Part shown: positions 43,583 to 52,994 of the stretch, in pieces
How positions within the stretch are numbered: position 1 is the stretch's first letter
Layout of the letters: every line of letters begins with the position of its first letter
NCBI RefSeq assembly: GCF_035989305.1
Contig: NZ_CP108514.1
Span: 2,418,501 to 2,482,500, forward strand
Reading direction: 5' to 3'
DNA: 64,000 nucleotides
Origin: Streptomyces sp. NBC_01233
GTDB lineage: Bacteria > Actinomycetota > Actinomycetes > Streptomycetales > Streptomycetaceae
Notes under the pieces: model-generated
What the model was told of the DNA's origin: nothing
Database searches by the model: none
Seen by the model: only the letters and a program-made list of their open reading frames with translations
Translations under genes and position numbers: made by a program

Positions 43583-45574
43583 TCACGGACCGGTAGTGCG
43601 GCGGGTCTGCGCCACCCGGTCCAGCGCCTGTTCGAGGACCCGGCTGCCCTGCGGCGGAAGGTCCGGTTCGAAGGTCCAGGCATGGTGGACCCAAGGGTCG
43701 GCGAGATGGCTGTCCGGAACCGGCGACAGCCGCATCAGCGAGCGCCACAGCGGGTCGAGCAGCGGCCCGTAGGCCGAGGCCTCGTCGCGGTCGGCGACCA
43801 TCAGCAGGTGCACGCCGACCGCCGGGCCCTCGTCGGCGAGGTAGCGCAACTGGGTCACGGCCCGGTCGTCGAAACCGTGCGGGAAATCGTGCACGAGCAG
43901 CAGCTGGTCGGCCGTGTCCACGTCCGGCGGCAGGTCCTCGGGGGCGCCGGCCCGCAGCGCCATCTGTACGAGGTCCACCCGCCGGGTCAGCCGCGCCAGT
44001 GTCTGGGTGACCCCGTGGGCCCCGGCGGCGGGCGGCCCTGCCAGCACCCCGGCGCGGACGAGGGGCGCCAGGGAGGCGGCGCCCGCCCCGGCCGCGTCGA
44101 TGACGTGGACGGAGAACCGGTCGCCGGGATGGACCGCGAGCATCCGCACCGCGTGCGCGACGGCCATGTCCATGGCGGCCCGGCGCAGCCGGTCGGTGTC
44201 CATGGCCATCGCGGCCTCGGAGCCGGTACGGCCGTTGTCGATCCAGATCCCGCGCTCCAGCGGGACCCTCATCAGCATGGGGATCCGCAGGTCGGGGCGC
44301 TCGGGCAGGTACAGGTCGCCCAGGCGCAGGGCGAGCGGGTTCTCCTCGGGCGGCGCGGTCGCCCGGCTGTCGTGCCAGACCGGGTTGTCCCAGCGGGCGT
44401 ACGCGGCCGGCAGCGCGGGCTCGACCACCTCCGACTCGGCGATCAGCTGGGCGAGGTCCCGGCCGAGGACGGCCTGGGCCTGGGCGACGAGCTCCTCGCG
44501 GCGGGCGCGGGCGGTGTCACGGGCGGCGTTGCCGGAGCCCCCGAGGCGGTGGCGCGGGTCGGAGAGGGCCTCGTCGAGTTCGCGGTCCATGCGGGAGTCG
44601 GCGAACTCGACGGCGCTGCGGTAGGCGGCCACCGTGCGGGCCAGGTCCTCGAACATGCCCCAGACCTGGTTGTAGAGCCGCTCCTCCATGGACCAGCCGC
44701 TGGCATCCCCGGCCACGGGACGCGGGGGCTGTCCGGGCTCCTGCGGCGCGGCGGCCCGCGGCGCCGGCTCGGGCGGCTCCGTGCTGGTGCGGCGTCGCCT
44801 CGGGTGGGCGTAGCTGATGGTGGGCGGCGAGCCCCCGGTGTCGCCGCCGGGCGCGGGCCCGGGCGTACCGGCGTACGGGGCCCCGGAGACGGGGACCGGG
44901 CCGGGCGGCTCGGGGGCGGCCGCGGGGCCCTGGGCCTGGTTCTGGGCCGGGGTGGCCGGGGCCTGCGGGGCGCGCAGGTCGCGGGCCGGGCTCCGCAGGG
45001 CCGCGAGCGTGCCGTCGCCCTGCGCGGCCGGGGCCGCCGTGCGCAGCGCGGCTGCGGCCAGCGCGGTGGCGTCCGCCGCGGGGAGTCCGCCGTCGGACAG
45101 CAGGGCGCCGAGGCCGTCGGCGTAGCCCTGGCCCACGGCGCGGACCTTCCAGGCGCCCTGGCGCCGGTACAGCTCCAGGGCGACCACGGCGGTCTCGGCT
45201 TCCAGCCCGGTCAGGGTGTAGCCGGCGAGCTCGGCGCCCGCCGGGTCGGCCACGGCCACGTAGGAGGCCGGGACGGAGCCGAAGCGTGCCGGGCCGCCGG
45301 GCGGCAGGACGAGCAGCACGCCGACCCGGTGGACGTCCGCCGCGACCGCGTCGAGGTCGACGGCGAAGGTGTGCCGGTCGGCGAGCTCCCCGGGTGCCTG
45401 CACGCCGGGGAGGGACCTGGCCCCCGGGTGGGCCAGGACCGCGTCGCCGGCGAACCGGCCCTGTTCGTCGGCGAGCGAGGCCAGGGCGAGCACGGGTGTG
45501 CCCGCCGAGACCCTGATCTCCACCCGGCTGTGGGACACGGGGTGGTTCTGCCCCCGGACCAGTTCGGCCGTCAT
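43583..45574 (-). CDS. TerD-domain protein with C-terminal degenerate FtsK-like domain
   Basis: A 663-residue protein. Residues 1-175 are a TerD-like metal-binding beta domain (QNHPVSHSRVEIRVSAGTPV, HTFAVDLDAVAADVHRVGVL, LTGLEAETAVVALELYRRQG, WKVRAVGQGYADGLGALL). A disordered Pro/Ala/Gly linker spans about 180-295. Residues 300-663 are helical then alpha/beta, with GIWIDNGRTGSEAAMAMDTD, FSVHVIDAAGAGAASLAPLV and GVHLLMVADRDEASAYGPLL in the order of an FtsK/SpoIIIE ATPase core. The Walker A GxTGSGKS is reduced to GRTGSEAA, so ATP hydrolysis is unlikely. It follows the small TerD gene by 55 bp, and probably acts with it in the Ter stress response. Confidence 0.8.
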   Translation of the reverse strand: MTAELVRGQNHPVSHSRVEIRVSAGTPVLALASLADEQGRFAGDAVLAHPGARSLPGVQAPGELADRHTFAVDLDAVAADVHRVGVLLVLPPGGPARFGSVPASYVAVADPAGAELAGYTLTGLEAETAVVALELYRRQGAWKVRAVGQGYADGLGALLSDGGLPAADATALAAAALRTAAPAAQGDGTLAALRSPARDLRAPQAPATPAQNQAQGPAAAPEPPGPVPVSGAPYAGTPGPAPGGDTGGSPPTISYAHPRRRRTSTEPPEPAPRAAAPQEPGQPPRPVAGDASGWSMEERLYNQVWGMFEDLARTVAAYRSAVEFADSRMDRELDEALSDPRHRLGGSGNAARDTARARREELVAQAQAVLGRDLAQLIAESEVVEPALPAAYARWDNPVWHDSRATAPPEENPLALRLGDLYLPERPDLRIPMLMRVPLERGIWIDNGRTGSEAAMAMDTDRLRRAAMDMAVAHAVRMLAVHPGDRFSVHVIDAAGAGAASLAPLVRAGVLAGPPAAGAHGVTQTLARLTRRVDLVQMALRAGAPEDLPPDVDTADQLLLVHDFPHGFDDRAVTQLRYLADEGPAVGVHLLMVADRDEASAYGPLLDPLWRSLMRLSPVPDSHLADPWVHHAWTFEPDLPPQGSRVLEQALDRVAQTRRTTGP

Positions 45575-45629
45575 CGTGCAGCCCCTCCCCCGCGCCTTCT
45601 TCTCTCGTGCCTTCTTCTCGCCGGTACTT

Positions 45630-46208
45630 CTACAGGTGCGGCAGGATCGCCGGCATGAGGTCCTGGAAGGTGCGGCCGTTGGCCGGGTTTCCGAGGGCCG
45701 TCATCTGCCAGCCGGCGCCCGCGCGGGACACCTTCGCCATGATCTGCGCGGTGTACTGACCGCCGCCGTCGAGGGTGTAGCGGGCCAGCTCCTGGCCGTT
45801 GGTCTCGTCGACGATGCGGCAGAACGCGTTCTGCACCTCCTGGAACGTCTGGCCGGTGAAGGAGTTCACCGTGAAGACGATCTGGTCGATGTGGACCGGC
45901 ACGCGCTGGAGGTCGACGAGGATCGCCTCGTCGTCCCCTCCCTGGCCGACGCCGCCGACGAGGTTGTCGCCGGTGTGGCGCACCGAGCCGTCGTCGCTCT
46001 GGAGGTGACGGAAGAACACGACGTCCACCGGCTGCTTGTCGGCGAAGAGCACCGCCGACGCGTCGAGGTCGATCTCCCGCGTCCGCGAACCGAACAGTCC
46101 GCGGCGCTTCGCCGCCTGCCAGCCGAGGCCCATCCGGACCGCGGTCAGCGTGCCCCCGTCCGCCTTCTGCAGACTGATGGCCTGACCCTTGGTCATATTG
46201 ACCGTCAC
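45630..46208 (-). CDS. TerD-family calcium-binding stress protein
   Basis: A 192-residue single-domain TerD protein. Start is GTG 46208 (VTVNMTKGQAISLQKADGG); the frame extends ten codons more without support. Key segments are LTAVRMGLGW, REIDLDASAVLFADKQPVDV, VRHTGDNLVGGVGQGGDDEA (the acidic calcium-binding loop) and ELARYTLDGGGQYTAQIMAK, with the closing LGNPANGRTFQDLMP. TerD proteins bind Ca2+ and contribute to tellurite resistance, differentiation and stress responses in Streptomyces. Together with the TerD-FtsK-like gene and terC it forms a small Ter locus. Confidence 0.93.
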   Translation of the reverse strand: MTVNMTKGQAISLQKADGGTLTAVRMGLGWQAAKRRGLFGSRTREIDLDASAVLFADKQPVDVVFFRHLQSDDGSVRHTGDNLVGGVGQGGDDEAILVDLQRVPVHIDQIVFTVNSFTGQTFQEVQNAFCRIVDETNGQELARYTLDGGGQYTAQIMAKVSRAGAGWQMTALGNPANGRTFQDLMPAILPHL

Positions 46209-46296
46209 GAGCTGTCCCCTCTCCATGGCCCGCCCCATTAACGGGCGCGCAGGGTGTACCTGCGGCTGTGATTCAACCCTACTGACCCGCTCCGGG

Positions 46297-48453
46297 TCAG
46301 GCGAGGCCCGCCTCCTTCATCTGCCGCAACTCCTTCTTCAGCTCGCCCACCTCGTCCCGGATCCGGGCCGCGACCTCGAACTGCAGCTCCGCGGCCGCCC
46401 CGCGCATGCGCTCGGTCATCTGCTCGATGAGCGAGGCCAGCTCCTCGGCGGGCCGGTCGGTGAGCACCTCGGCGCCCTTGGCGGCCTTGGCCCCCTTCGC
46501 GCCCTTGCCGCCCGCCTTGGCATGGGCGGACCGGCCTCCGAGCGCCGGCACCGGAGCCTTGGCCCCCTTGCCGTCCTTCGCCTGCCGGTATCCGGTGCCG
46601 AGGAGCTCCTCGGTGTCGAGTTCCTCGCGGGCGATCGTGGCGACGATGTCGTTGATCTTCTTGCGCAGCGGCTGCGGGTCGATCCCGTTCGCCGTGTTGT
46701 AGGCGATCTGCTTCTCCCGGCGCCGGTTGGTCTCGTCGATGGCCTTCTCCATCGCCGGGGTCATCTTGTCCGCGTACATGTGGACCTGGCCCGAGACGTT
46801 GCGCGCCGCTCGGCCGATGGTCTGGATCAGGGAGGTCCCGGAGCGCAGGAAGCCCTCCTTGTCGGCGTCGAGGATCGCCACCAGGGACACCTCGGGCAGG
46901 TCGAGGCCCTCGCGCAGCAGGTTGATGCCGACCAGGACGTCGTACTCGCCGGCCCGCAGCTCGCGCAGCAGCTCGATGCGGCGCAGGGTGTCCACGTCGC
47001 TGTGCAGGTAGCGGACCTGGATGCCGAGCTCCAGGAAGTAGTCCGTGAGGTCCTCGGCCATCTTCTTGGTGAGGGTGGTGACCAGGATCCGCTCGTCCTT
47101 CTCCACCCGCTGCCGGATCTCGTGGACCAGGTCGTCGATCTGCCCCTCGGTGGGCTTGACCACGACCTCGGGGTCGATGAGGCCGGTGGGGCGGATGATC
47201 TGCTCGACGAAGCCGTCGCCGCGCGAGAGCTCGTACTTCCCGGGGGTCGCCGACAGGTAGACGGTCTGGCCGATGCGCTCCTGGAACTCCTCCCACTTCA
47301 GCGGCCGGTTGTCGAGGGCGGACGGCAGCCGGAAGCCGTGGTCGACCAGGGTCCGCTTGCGGGAGGCGTCGCCCTCGTACATGGCGCCGATCTGCGGCAC
47401 CGTCACGTGCGACTCGTCGATGACCAGGAGGAAGTCCTCCGGGAAGTAGTCGATGAGGGTGTTCGGGGCGGAGCCGCGCTCGCGGTCGTCCATGTGCAGC
47501 GAGTAGTTCTCGATGCCGGAGCAGGACCCGATCTGCCGCATCATCTCCAGGTCGTACGTGGTGCGCATGCGCAGCCGCTGCGCCTCCAGCATCTTGCCCT
47601 GCTTCTCCAGCTCGGCGAGGCGCTCGGCCAGCTCGGCCTCGATGCCGGTGATCGCCTTCTCCATGCGCTCGGGGCCGGCGACGTAGTGGCTGGCGGGGAA
47701 GACGTACAGCTCGCGGTCCTCGCTGATGACCTCACCGGTCAGCGGGTGGAGGGTGGACAGGGCCTCGATCTCGTCGCCGAACATTTCGATGCGGACGGCC
47801 AGTTCCTCGTAGACCGGGAAGATCTCGATGGTGTCGCCGCGCACCCGGAAGGTGCCGCGGGTGAAGGCCACGTCGTTGCGCGTGTACTGGATGTCGACGA
47901 AGCGGCGCAGCAGCTGGTCCCGGTCGATCTCCTCGCCGACCTTGAGGGAGACCATCCGGTCGACGTACTCCTGCGGGGTGCCGAGACCGTAGATGCAGGA
48001 CACGGAGGCGACGACGATCACGTCGCGCCGGGTCAGCAGCGAGTTGGTCGCGGAGTGGCGCAGCCGCTCCACCTCCTCGTTGATCGAGGAGTCCTTCTCG
48101 ATGTACGTGTCCGACTGCGGTACGTACGCCTCGGGCTGGTAGTAGTCGTAGTACGAGACGAAGTACTCGACGGCGTTGTTCGGCAGGAGCTCGCGGAACT
48201 CGTTCGCCAGCTGGGCGGCGAGCGTCTTGTTCGGCGCCATGACCAGGGTGGGGCGCTGAAGCTTCTCGATCATCCAGGCGGTGGTCGCCGACTTGCCGGT
48301 GCCGGTCGCACCCAGCAGGACGACATCCTTCTCACCTGCACGGATGCGCTTCTCCAGGTCGGCGATGGCCGCCGGCTGGTCGCCGCTGGGCTGGTAGGGG
48401 CTGACGACCTCGAAAGGCGCCACCGTGCGTTCGATCTTCGATACGGGCCGCAT
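46297..48453 (-). CDS. uvrB: Excinuclease ABC subunit B
   Basis: The helicase-like damage-verification subunit of UvrABC. The 718-residue sequence has Walker [18 protein letters not shown], the beta-hairpin region [20 protein letters not shown], the Walker B region [10 protein letters not shown], helicase motifs [20 protein letters not shown] and [10 protein letters not shown], and the C-terminal UVR domain that binds UvrC ([20 protein letters not shown]). A Lys/Ala/Gly-rich insert of about 40 residues near 640 precedes that domain, common in actinobacteria. ATG 48453. It is divergent from the phosphodiesterase gene; the 233-bp gap 48454-48686 shows no further gene and no clear LexA box. Confidence 0.97.
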   Translation of the reverse strand: MRPVSKIERTVAPFEVVSPYQPSGDQPAAIADLEKRIRAGEKDVVLLGATGTGKSATTAWMIEKLQRPTLVMAPNKTLAAQLANEFRELLPNNAVEYFVSYYDYYQPEAYVPQSDTYIEKDSSINEEVERLRHSATNSLLTRRDVIVVASVSCIYGLGTPQEYVDRMVSLKVGEEIDRDQLLRRFVDIQYTRNDVAFTRGTFRVRGDTIEIFPVYEELAVRIEMFGDEIEALSTLHPLTGEVISEDRELYVFPASHYVAGPERMEKAITGIEAELAERLAELEKQGKMLEAQRLRMRTTYDLEMMRQIGSCSGIENYSLHMDDRERGSAPNTLIDYFPEDFLLVIDESHVTVPQIGAMYEGDASRKRTLVDHGFRLPSALDNRPLKWEEFQERIGQTVYLSATPGKYELSRGDGFVEQIIRPTGLIDPEVVVKPTEGQIDDLVHEIRQRVEKDERILVTTLTKKMAEDLTDYFLELGIQVRYLHSDVDTLRRIELLRELRAGEYDVLVGINLLREGLDLPEVSLVAILDADKEGFLRSGTSLIQTIGRAARNVSGQVHMYADKMTPAMEKAIDETNRRREKQIAYNTANGIDPQPLRKKINDIVATIAREELDTEELLGTGYRQAKDGKGAKAPVPALGGRSAHAKAGGKGAKGAKAAKGAEVLTDRPAEELASLIEQMTERMRGAAAELQFEVAARIRDEVGELKKELRQMKEAGLA

Positions 48454-48686
48454 GACTCAACCGTACGACCCCCCACTGACACTCACGCATCCGCGCCGGT
48501 CCGCGGCGCGCTCCGGCGGCTCAGGACGCCAGGGGGCCCGTCATTCGTTCTGGTCCGTTTGTCGTAGTTCGGTGGCGGCTCGGTGATCTTCAACCCCATG
48601 ATCGCCGTGAAGTGCATCGCCACAACGTCTGCCGCTCCGCACCCGTCTGACGCAGGAACAGGGCTCACGACCCGAGGAGAACGCAC

Positions 48687-49595
48687 ATGTACGTCCGAGT
48701 CCGACCCGCCGCCGCGGCCGCCGCCGCGTTCCTGGGCTTCACCCTCACGCTGCTGGGCGGGACGGCCTCGTACGCCGCCGCCGGCCCCGGATCCGCCACC
48801 GGCCGGGCAGTGCCGGGGGACCCTGTCGTGTACGCCCACCGGGGGGCTTCGGCGTACGCCCCCGAGAACACCCTGGCCGCGATCGACCTGGCGATGCGGC
48901 TGGGCTTCGACTGGGTCGAGAACGACGTGCAGCGCACCAAGGACGGCGAGCTGGTGGTGATCCACGACGACACCCTGGCCCGGACCACGAACGTCGAGCA
49001 GGTGTTCCCGGGCCGCTCCCCCTGGAAGGTCAAGGACTTCACGGCGGCCGAGATCGCCCGGCTCGACGCGGGCAGCTGGTTCGGCGAGGAGTACGCGGGT
49101 GCCCGCGTGCCGACCTTGCGGCAGTACCTCAACCGGGTGCAGCGCAACCAGCAGAAGCTGCTGCTGGAGATCAAGAAGCCGGAGCTCTACCCGGGGATCG
49201 AGGAGCAGACCCTGAAGGTGCTGGAGGAGACCGGCTGGCTCGACGAGCGGCACGTGACGCAGCGCCTGGTGGTGCAGAGCTTCAGCGCCGACTGCGTGCG
49301 CATCGTGCACCGCCTGCGCCCGGATCTGGTGACGGCCTTCCTGGGCACCCCCGCCGTGGCCGACCTGCCGCTGTACGCGGAGTTCACCGACCGGATCAAC
49401 CCGTGGCACACCACGATCTCGGCGGACTGGGTCGCGGCGGTGCACGGCCTGCTCGGGGCCCACGGCAAGACCATGGAGGTGGACACCTGGATCGTGGACG
49501 ACGCGGCGACCGCCCGGAAGGTCCAGGACATGGGCGTGGACGGGATCATCACCAACGCCCCGGACGTGGTGCAGGAGGCGGTCGGCGGGTTCTGA
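48687..49595 (+). CDS. Secreted glycerophosphodiester phosphodiesterase
   Basis: A 302-residue exported enzyme that releases glycerol 3-phosphate from glycerophosphodiesters of lipids or wall teichoic polymers. It has a signal peptide (RPAAAAAAAFLGFTLTLLGG, cleavage near YAAA). The GDPD TIM barrel begins VVYAHRGASAYAPENTLAAI, with the catalytic His, followed by VENDVQRTKDGELVVIHDDT, which supplies the metal-binding Glu-Asp pair and second His, then LLLEIKKP and VDTWIVDDAATARKVQDMGV. ATG 48687 has GAGGAGA upstream. It is single on its strand; phosphate regulation is plausible, but I see no clear PHO box. Confidence 0.92.
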   Translation: MYVRVRPAAAAAAAFLGFTLTLLGGTASYAAAGPGSATGRAVPGDPVVYAHRGASAYAPENTLAAIDLAMRLGFDWVENDVQRTKDGELVVIHDDTLARTTNVEQVFPGRSPWKVKDFTAAEIARLDAGSWFGEEYAGARVPTLRQYLNRVQRNQQKLLLEIKKPELYPGIEEQTLKVLEETGWLDERHVTQRLVVQSFSADCVRIVHRLRPDLVTAFLGTPAVADLPLYAEFTDRINPWHTTISADWVAAVHGLLGAHGKTMEVDTWIVDDAATARKVQDMGVDGIITNAPDVVQEAVGGF

Positions 49596-49682
49596 GCCCG
49601 CGGGGCCGTGGGCGGCGTGGGTGATGCGGGCGATGGGGCCGAAGCGGCCGGCGTTGTCAGGGGGGAGCCGTACGGTGGACGC

Positions 49683-50246
49683 GTGGACACCACCGAGCGC
49701 CCCCGCGGGCCGCACCTCGAATGGGCCGTCGTCGCCAGCGACATCGGTCCCCTGCTCCTGGCCGCGACCCCGGAGGGTCTGGTCCGGGTCGAGTTCCATG
49801 CCACCCCGGACCGGGTGGAGAAGATGATCGGCCCGCTCGTCTCCCGGCTGGGCGCCGACGCCCGGCGGCCGGCGCCGGGCGAGGAGGTGCTGCTGGCCGA
49901 GCCCATACGCCAGCTCAAGGCGTACTTCGCCGGCACGCTGCGGCGTTTCGAGCTGCCGCTGGACTGGCGCCTCAGCTCCGGCTTCAACCGGCAGGTGCTC
50001 CAGGAACTGGACCGTTCCGTGCCGTACGGATCGGTCGTGGGCTACGGGGAACTGGCCGCCCGCGCCGGACAGCCCGGCGCCGCCCAGGCCGTGGGCAACG
50101 CCATGGGCTCGAATCCGCTGCCACTGGTGGTGGCCTGCCACCGGGTCGTGGAGAACGACGGGGGCATCGGGGGATTCGGCGGCGGGGTGGAGACCAAGCG
50201 ACAGCTGCTCGCGCTGGAGGGCGTGCTCCCGCAGCCGCTGTTCTGA
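49683..50246 (+). CDS. Methylated-DNA-protein cysteine methyltransferase (Ogt-like)
   Basis: A 187-residue direct-reversal DNA repair protein. The C-terminal domain has the winged helix TSGF-type start (LSSGFNRQVLQELDRSVPYG), VVGYGELAARAGQPGAAQAV, the Arg-finger region AVGNAMGSNPLPLVVACHRV with acceptor Cys152, and GGFGGGVETKRQLLALEG. The usual PCHRV motif here reads ACHRV: the proline before the cysteine is alanine. GTG 49683 is chosen since upstream codons lack similarity. It is followed by an MFS gene 156 bp away and not clearly in an operon. Confidence 0.88.
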   Translation: MDTTERPRGPHLEWAVVASDIGPLLLAATPEGLVRVEFHATPDRVEKMIGPLVSRLGADARRPAPGEEVLLAEPIRQLKAYFAGTLRRFELPLDWRLSSGFNRQVLQELDRSVPYGSVVGYGELAARAGQPGAAQAVGNAMGSNPLPLVVACHRVVENDGGIGGFGGGVETKRQLLALEGVLPQPLF

Positions 50247-50402
50247 GCGGGGTCCTGACCTGTGTGCCGGCCGGGACGCGGGTACGGTTCCGCCGGGCGG
50301 TAAGGGGTGGCACACTGCGGCGGTGACTACTGCTGCCGCCGCACCCGGCCTCACCGCGCCCTCCGGGCCCCGCGTCACGCACCCGCGGAAGCGAGGTGCC
50401 GC

Positions 50403-51698
50403 ATGACGGCCTCCCCCGGCACGGACCGGCCCGCTCCGCCGCTCGGCCTGCCGGACGTGGCCCGGCTGCAGCGGCGCACCTCCCGGGTCCTCATCGCCGG
50501 CCAGATCCTCGGCGGTCTCGGCGTGCCCATCAGCATCGCCCTGGCACCCGTGCTCGCCACCGAGATCAGCGGCACCGAGGCCCTGTCCGGCCTCGCCTCC
50601 ACCGCCGCGGTGATCGGCACCGCCCTGGTCTCGCTGCCGCTCGCCGCCCTGATGACCGCACGCGGCCGCCGCCCCGGCCTGGTCCTCGCCTACGCGATCG
50701 GCGCCGTCGGAGCGGGACTCGTCGTCCTCGCCGCCACCATCAAGAACTTCCCGCTGCTGCTGCTCGGCATGGCCGCCTTCGGCGCCGCCTCCTCCGCCAA
50801 CCTGCAGGCCCGGTTCGCCGCCGCGGACCTCGCCGCCCCGGACCGCCGGGCCCGGGCGATCTCCGTCGTCGTGTGGGCGTCCACCCTCGGCGCGGTGCTC
50901 GGCCCCAACCTCTCCGCGCCGGCCAGCCGCAGCTTCGCCGGGACCGCGATACCCGAGACGGCGGGCCCCTTCGTGTGGGCCGCCGTCGTCTTCCTGCTCA
51001 CCGGCACGCTGATCGGCGTACTCCTGCGCCCCGACCCGCTGCTGACGGCCCGGGCGCTCGCCGCGCCGGCGGAACAGACCCGCGAGGGCCGCTCGCTGCG
51101 CGCCGGATTCGCCGCCGTCAAGGCCTCCCCGCGGGCCCGGCTCGCACTCGTCACCGTCGCCGTGTCGCACACCGTCATGGTCTCGATCATGGTGATGACC
51201 CCGATGGACCTGGGCCACCACGGCGCGGGCCTGGAGCTCATCGGGCTGGTCATCAGCATTCACATCGCGGGCATGTTCGCCTTCTCCCCGCTGATGGGGT
51301 GGCTCGCGGACCGGCTCGGACGGCTGTCCGTGATCGGCCTCGCCGCCGGGCTCCTGTCGGTCGCCGCGCTGCTCGCCGGGACGGCCGGGGCCGGCCACGG
51401 CCGGAGCGCGCTCGGGCTGTTCCTGCTCGGGCTCGGCTGGTCCGCCGGGATGGTGTCCGGCTCGGCCCTGCTGACCGACTCGGTGCCGCAGCCCGCGCGG
51501 GCCGCCGTACAGGGCCTGAGCGACCTCACCATGAACGCGGCCGCGGGGGTGGGCGGCGCGGCCGCCGGCCTGGTCATGTCCCAGGCGGGCTACGGCTGGC
51601 TGAACGCCGTCGGCGCCGCGCTGCTGCTGCCGATGGCGGCGCTCGCCCTGTTCACCGCGCGCCGCCACCCCGTCGCCGCGAAGGGACTCGGTGGCTGA
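50403..51698 (+). CDS. MFS transporter
   Basis: A 431-residue inner-membrane protein with 12 predicted helices. The first half has LPLAALMTARGRRPGLVLAY, the loop 2-3 motif of the family; the central loop is basic (PAEQTREGRSLRAGFAAVKA), and the second half has LMGWLADRLGRLSVIGLAAG. Overall layout resembles drug- or metabolite-proton antiporters, but no subfamily signature lets me name a substrate. ATG 50403 (MTASPGTDRP) follows GAAGCGAGG. It is convergent with the cupin gene, with 6 bp between the stops. Confidence 0.85.
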   Translation: MTASPGTDRPAPPLGLPDVARLQRRTSRVLIAGQILGGLGVPISIALAPVLATEISGTEALSGLASTAAVIGTALVSLPLAALMTARGRRPGLVLAYAIGAVGAGLVVLAATIKNFPLLLLGMAAFGAASSANLQARFAAADLAAPDRRARAISVVVWASTLGAVLGPNLSAPASRSFAGTAIPETAGPFVWAAVVFLLTGTLIGVLLRPDPLLTARALAAPAEQTREGRSLRAGFAAVKASPRARLALVTVAVSHTVMVSIMVMTPMDLGHHGAGLELIGLVISIHIAGMFAFSPLMGWLADRLGRLSVIGLAAGLLSVAALLAGTAGAGHGRSALGLFLLGLGWSAGMVSGSALLTDSVPQPARAAVQGLSDLTMNAAAGVGGAAAGLVMSQAGYGWLNAVGAALLLPMAALALFTARRHPVAAKGLGG

Positions 51699-51704
51699 AG
51701 GGCG

Positions 51705-52073
51705 TCAGTAGCTGATGTGGTAGGCCTTGCGGAGCGTCTCGTGCACGGTCCAGGTGGTCTTGTCGCCCTCCCGCAGGACGCAGGCGGAGCCGGGGCCCAC
51801 CTCGAGGGTCTCGCCGCCCTCGACCTCCACGGTGGCGCGGCCGCTGACCACCACGAACAGCTCGTCCGCCTCGGTGTCGGTGACCACGCCAGGGGTGATC
51901 TGCCAGATCCCGCGCACCTGGCTGCCGTCCGGCGACTCCCAGAGCACCTTGCCCGTCACGACGGGCTCCCCGGAGACGATCTGGGCGGGGTCGAGGTCCT
52001 CGGGCTCCAGTTCCACGTCCGCGACGGAGACGGAGAAGGAGGCCGGGGCGGCGGAGTGATCACTGGTGCTCAT
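51705..52073 (-). CDS. Cupin-domain protein
   Basis: A 122-residue single-domain cupin of the short class. After a variable leader the barrel runs GKVLWESPDGSQVRGIWQIT, PGVVTDTEADELFVVVSGRA (the usual HxH metal motif is absent: this reads VVTDTEADE) and VEVGPGSACVLREGDKTTWT. Loss of His ligands suggests a binding or structural role rather than catalysis. These short cupins are common in Streptomyces and are not assigned. It stands 65 bp from the methyltransferase gene on the same strand. Confidence 0.8.
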   Translation of the reverse strand: MSTSDHSAAPASFSVSVADVELEPEDLDPAQIVSGEPVVTGKVLWESPDGSQVRGIWQITPGVVTDTEADELFVVVSGRATVEVEGGETLEVGPGSACVLREGDKTTWTVHETLRKAYHISY

Positions 52074-52138
52074 GGCGCGCCAGCCTAGTCCGGCCCCCCG
52101 CAGGGCGCGGTGACCACAGCGTCCAGGAACGGCCCGGC

Positions 52139-52924
52139 CTACGCGTCACCCTGTCCAGTCGGACCGGGGCGCCGGGCGGTGAGGACCGGCTGGAGGAACC
52201 CGGTGTCCGCCGGTGCGTGCCAGACCGTCCCGCGCAGGCCGGCCTCCCGGGCGAACTCGGCGGTCCGCTCCTGCGGCAGCGCCCAGTACGTCGCGCTCGA
52301 CGTCCGTGTGGTCCACGTGCCGCCGGTCGGCAGCAGCTGGAAGAGCTCCAGGTCGTAGCGCTCCCCGTCGGCGTGCCAGTGCCACAGCTGGAAGGTGATG
52401 GTCCGCCCGTCGGGTCCCGTGCGGACGCGCGGGGCCTCGCTCTGCGGGCGGGCCCGGAGCAGTTCGCCGTACGGGCGGGTGGAGAGCAGCAGCAGTCCGC
52501 CGGGGCGCAGGACCCGCCGGGTTTCGGCCAGCGCGGCGCACACGTCCCGAGCGGTGAGCAGGTGCGGCAGCGCGTTGTCGGCGCAGACCACGGCGTCGAA
52601 GGAGGCGTCCGCGAAGGGCAGGGCCCGCATGTCGGCGGCCGCGACGGGCAGGTCGAGTCCCCGGTCGGCGGCCTCCCTGGCGGCGCGGGCCACGGAGGCG
52701 GGGCTCAGGTCGGTCCCGGTGACCCGGCGGCCCAGGGCCGCGAGGCCCAGTGCCTGTGTGCCGATGCCGCAGGCGTTGTCCAGGACGGTGTGCGGTCCGG
52801 CGCCCAGCGCGGTCGTGAGGAGGGCGTCGAGGGCCCGGCCCTGCCGGGTGACGGACGCGTCCCAGTCCGCGTAGATGAGGTCGTAGCGGTCGGCCAGCTC
52901 GTCGTAGAACCCGCGCGTGTCCAT
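52139..52924 (-). CDS. Class I SAM-dependent methyltransferase
   Basis: A 261-residue methyltransferase with the standard Rossmann core. Motif I is HTVLDNACGIGTQALGLAAL, followed by VTGTDLSPASVARAAREAAD, then DMRALPFADASFDAVVCADN and an LRPGGLLLLSTRP post-core strand. The N-terminus FYDELADRYDLIYADWDASV is typical of small-molecule methyltransferases. No substrate is evident. It is upstream of the cupin on the same strand and divergent from psuG. Confidence 0.88.
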   Translation of the reverse strand: MDTRGFYDELADRYDLIYADWDASVTRQGRALDALLTTALGAGPHTVLDNACGIGTQALGLAALGRRVTGTDLSPASVARAAREAADRGLDLPVAAADMRALPFADASFDAVVCADNALPHLLTARDVCAALAETRRVLRPGGLLLLSTRPYGELLRARPQSEAPRVRTGPDGRTITFQLWHWHADGERYDLELFQLLPTGGTWTTRTSSATYWALPQERTAEFAREAGLRGTVWHAPADTGFLQPVLTARRPGPTGQGDA

Positions 52925-52994
52925 GGGGGAACGCTACTCGGACAGGTTGGGACGGGTGTGGCGGGAGTGCGTTTGGGGGCGCTGATCCCGTGCC

